Shown in pieces: positions 61,367 to 64,000 of a DNA stretch of 64,000 bases; the stretch's first letter is position 1, and every line of letters starts with the position of its first letter. The stretch covers positions 1,736,001 through 1,800,000 of the forward strand of contig NZ_CP102099.1 in assembly GCF_024582815.1 (NCBI RefSeq). The letters run 5' to 3'. This stretch comes from Acinetobacter colistiniresistens. GTDB taxonomy: Bacteria; Pseudomonadota; Gammaproteobacteria; Pseudomonadales; Moraxellaceae. The notes below the pieces were generated by a model. That model made no database searches. It had not been told where the DNA came from and saw only the letters and a program-made list of their open reading frames with translations. A program made the position numbers and the translations under genes.

Positions 61367-62389
61367 TTAAAGTTGTGATGAGTTAGCTCTAAAATATTTG
61401 GGTGAAACGTTCTTCCAGCGTTTAAATGCTCTAGAGAAGGCAGAAGCTTCAGAATAGCCCAACTGTGCGGCAATTTCTTCAATGGTTAATTCTGTTGTGG
61501 TAAGTAAATCTTCTGCTAAATCTTCACGAATATTACTCACTAAGCGCTCATAGGTAATGCCTTCACTTGCTAGATGCCGTTGTAACATCCGAACGGTGAT
61601 TTCAAGCTGTGTTGCTATCTCCTCTATATTAGGCATTTGTGAGGGTTTTAATAACAGGATATTGCGAATTTTTTGACTAAACTTGCCGATGGTGCTTCTA
61701 CGTATCCAAAGATTTTGACATTCTTTTTCATAATAGGTACGGGTAAAGTGGTCGGCTTGAGGGAGAGGTAAATTTAACAGGCTGGTCTCAATAATAATGC
61801 AACTGCGAGGTTGGTCAAAATTAATGGCGTACCCTGTCAGTTCTACAAATCGATCTGCATACACAGGGGTGGGGAGAGCGACATTAATTTCCATGACAGG
61901 AAGTGAGAGCGGCAAAATATCCTTTTGCAGTGACATGATGGTGGTGTAGTCCCGTTCAGCTAGAAAATAGACCAAATCTTGTGGTAAGTCATCATGATTA
62001 AAGGTGATGACAGTATGTTCCCCGACTTTACTGGTTTCGAGTTTGCAAAAAAAAGAACTTAGCTGCAAATATCTTAAGGCGAGATGTAAAGCTGCTTCGA
62101 TGGTTGGGCTACTGAGAATGGCAAACCCCCATGCCCCAAAGGTGGTGGTGTGATGTCTTAAACCAGCTTCAACCCCTATGGGGATTTCAGAACCTAATAA
62201 ATCAATTAAGTTACGCAGTACTTGAAATTCTTGCTGAACATTGATTTCATGATGAATTTTCGATAAATCTTCAAGAGTAATATCACTCTTTTTTAGACAT
62301 TGTGCAACGGTCAAACCATGCGATTGTCCGACGGCAACTAGCACACGAACAGCGTTTATATGGCGTGGAAAATCCCAGTGATGTTGCAT
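61367..62389 (-). CDS. AraC-family transcriptional regulator with arabinose-binding-like domain
   Basis: A 340-residue regulator. The N-terminal part is an Arabinose_bd-type ligand domain (TFGAWGFAILSSPTIEAALHLALRYL), and the C-terminal AraC helix-turn-helix pair reads LEITVRMLQRHLASEGITYERLV and TIEEIAAQLGYSEASAFSRAFKRW. This type (as in OruR, MmsR and similar) controls catabolic or lipid genes. It is divergent from the desaturase-reductase fusion gene, with 106 bases between the starts, and probably regulates it. Confidence 0.9.
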   Translation of the reverse strand: MQHHWDFPRHINAVRVLVAVGQSHGLTVAQCLKKSDITLEDLSKIHHEINVQQEFQVLRNLIDLLGSEIPIGVEAGLRHHTTTFGAWGFAILSSPTIEAALHLALRYLQLSSFFCKLETSKVGEHTVITFNHDDLPQDLVYFLAERDYTTIMSLQKDILPLSLPVMEINVALPTPVYADRFVELTGYAINFDQPRSCIIIETSLLNLPLPQADHFTRTYYEKECQNLWIRRSTIGKFSQKIRNILLLKPSQMPNIEEIATQLEITVRMLQRHLASEGITYERLVSNIREDLAEDLLTTTELTIEEIAAQLGYSEASAFSRAFKRWKNVSPKYFRANSSQL

Positions 62390-62495
62390 ATAATCATGTC
62401 ATGAAATGTCATGTTTTATATTATAAAGTCATTCTTTTGTGATGCAATCCTTTATATCTTTGACCATGTTGTTAAGTTAGATTGGAAGGTTGCAG

Positions 62496-64000
62496 ATGTT
62501 GGTCGCACACAACGATGACTCTAGTAAAAATCAAAGTTTAGTCCTTGAGTTAAAGGCTTTATATGATACAACGAAAGCAAAAGTTGGCGATGAAGATTTA
62601 GCTCATATCAGAAATGTTGCCGCGTATTCAAAAGCGATTAAAGCGCGTAGTGATAAGCTGATACAACAAGGTGGAAAACCCAATGCTGTAATGCGTGGCT
62701 CTGTGTTGGGTGCGTTGCATATCTTGCTGGAATTTTCTGAACTGGGTCATAACATTATGCATGGTAGTTATGACCATTTGCCAAATTGTGGTGAATTCCA
62801 TTCTGAACGTTGGGTATGGGGGATTGTTGCAGATCCGCATGAATGGCGTGTGATGCACCATCAAAATCATCATCCTTTTACTAATATTGTTGGTAAAGAC
62901 CATGATATAGGCTATTCATTTTTGCGTTTAAAACCTGGTCAGAGTTGGTATGGGCATAATATTATTCAATTTCCATTACTCTGGTCGATAGCTTTAACAC
63001 CAAGTTATTATTTTACCTTTGTCACGGGGACATCGGCAGCGCGTACAGAAGGGCGTCGTGTATTAAGTAAAGAGACTTTAGCCCAATCATTTAAACTTAT
63101 TAAGCAACATGCTTTAAAAAATTTTATAAAAGAACCGCTTTCTGTTTCCCCTAAGCGAGTGTTGCCGACCTTTGCAGGGAATTATGCTAGTACGGTACTG
63201 GGCTATTTTCTTACTACAGCAGTTTTATTGCTGGAACATCATGCCCCAAATGTCGAATTATTTAGTGACCCTGGCGATGATGAGTCGGAAGAGGAGTATT
63301 TTCGTCGTCAAATTTTAGCAACCAGTAATTTTACGCCGTATGCCGACCTGGATCATTATTTTAAAAAACTGCTTGCGGAAGAAGTGAGGTTTGATAATCC
63401 ACCGCCCTTTGAGGTATTTTATGGTGGCTTAAATACGCATCTGGAGCACCATTTATTCCCCGATTTACCCTGTAATCGCCAACGTGAAATTCAACCGCGG
63501 GTTAAACAGCTTTGTTTAAAATATGGGCTGCCCTATAACGTGACACCGTTTGAAACGGTTGTTCCTTATATGATTAAAAATATTTTTAAACTCACTTTGC
63601 CAACTGGTGAGCTTGAACAAGGGAAACCGACAAAAATTCTAAAAAAACCGATGGAACTGCTGCGTCGCATTGCTTATGGCACTCGCTATAAACAACCCGA
63701 CATCATGACCTATTTACAAAAACCATTGTTTTATAATGTGCCAGTTAAAGTGGTAGCGGTCTATCCACAGGCTGAGGGACAGGCCTTGAAAGTGCATCTG
63801 GAAAAGCCTTTGGGTTGGGAGGAAGTGACATGGGAAGCCGGCGCATTTATTTCAGTCCGTGTCGAGGTCGATGGTCAATCGCTTGTTCGCCAATATAGCT
63901 TATTAAAAGACAGTATTGATGCTGGGAATAGCCTGGAAATTACCGTTAAACGCGTTGCGGATGGTCGGGTTTCAAACTATATCAATGGCCACATCAAGAC
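62496..64000 (+). CDS. fatty-acid desaturase fused to a ferredoxin reductase (3' end outside window)
   Basis: A frame of at least 501 codons, open to the window end, with GGAAGGT 5 bases before the ATG. Residues 1-370 are a membrane desaturase with His boxes HNIMH (85-89), HHQNHH (121-126) and HLEHH (315-319, HLEHHLFPDLPCN). A linker follows, and from about residue 405 a reductase begins, with RQYSLL (465-470), the FAD-binding RxYS motif. The rest, probably NAD and 2Fe-2S domains, lies beyond the window. It unites in one chain what the DesC-DesB-like pair 3.6 kb upstream splits in two. An AraC regulator is divergent. Confidence 0.88.
   Translation, partial: MLVAHNDDSSKNQSLVLELKALYDTTKAKVGDEDLAHIRNVAAYSKAIKARSDKLIQQGGKPNAVMRGSVLGALHILLEFSELGHNIMHGSYDHLPNCGEFHSERWVWGIVADPHEWRVMHHQNHHPFTNIVGKDHDIGYSFLRLKPGQSWYGHNIIQFPLLWSIALTPSYYFTFVTGTSAARTEGRRVLSKETLAQSFKLIKQHALKNFIKEPLSVSPKRVLPTFAGNYASTVLGYFLTTAVLLLEHHAPNVELFSDPGDDESEEEYFRRQILATSNFTPYADLDHYFKKLLAEEVRFDNPPPFEVFYGGLNTHLEHHLFPDLPCNRQREIQPRVKQLCLKYGLPYNVTPFETVVPYMIKNIFKLTLPTGELEQGKPTKILKKPMELLRRIAYGTRYKQPDIMTYLQKPLFYNVPVKVVAVYPQAEGQALKVHLEKPLGWEEVTWEAGAFISVRVEVDGQSLVRQYSLLKDSIDAGNSLEITVKRVADGRVSNYINGHIK

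Overview
The window is chromosomal DNA of a gammaproteobacterium that is almost certainly an Acinetobacter: low-to-moderate GC, a monomeric isocitrate dehydrogenase next to a dimeric one, a type I-F CRISPR repeat of the form common in that genus, a DUF3144 protein, an RluE with a basic tail and a FabR/DesT-regulated desaturase pair. The assignment rests on recognising families, not on a database search.

Layout. 1-7.3 kb: the end of an NfrA-like outer-membrane protein and wecB, facing a tightly packed five-gene minus-strand operon (two unknown membrane proteins, a GT2 glycosyltransferase, a BcsB-like protein and a lipoprotein), together a likely exopolysaccharide locus. 7.5-32.7 kb: mostly housekeeping genes (photolyase, SlyD, NADH dehydrogenase II, PBP5/6-type carboxypeptidase, M61 and M16 peptidases, a two-component system, two isocitrate dehydrogenases, RluE, pentapeptide-repeat, DJ-1/PfpI, XapX, PhzF, CYTH-CHAD and Mpo1-like proteins), with a MITE-like element at 12.5-12.8 kb and a cluster of hairpins at 30.6 kb.

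32.8-43.0 kb: a complete type I-F CRISPR-Cas system: cas1, a cas2-3 fusion, cas8f, cas5f, cas7f, cas6f, then an array of 27 repeats and 26 spacers. The gap between cas1 and cas3 is the most interesting part of the window. It holds a degenerate mini-CRISPR (two repeat-like hairpins around a 27-nt guide). The first 15 nt of the guide match a site at the end of cas1 perfectly, next to a CC (type I-F) PAM. Between site and mini-CRISPR lies an ORF for a 36-residue hydrophobic peptide with a strong ribosome binding site. This is the architecture of a CRISPR-regulated toxin-antitoxin (CreTA): crRNA-like CreA would guide the Cascade complex to silence the toxin, so that loss or inhibition of Cascade would release it.

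43.1-48.3 kb: an accessory island of two paralogous LuxR-type regulators flanking two lipoproteins that share an upstream sequence box. 48.6-55.7 kb: thiE, hemL, a GlcG-like protein, an RluA-type synthase, rapA and dps. 55.9-64 kb: an AI-2E-type permease and lipid genes: a FabR/DesT-type repressor divergent from a ferredoxin reductase-desaturase operon, a DUF4442 protein, a TetR regulator, and an AraC regulator divergent from a desaturase fused to a reductase, which runs off the end of the window. No rRNA, tRNA or intact insertion sequence was recognised.
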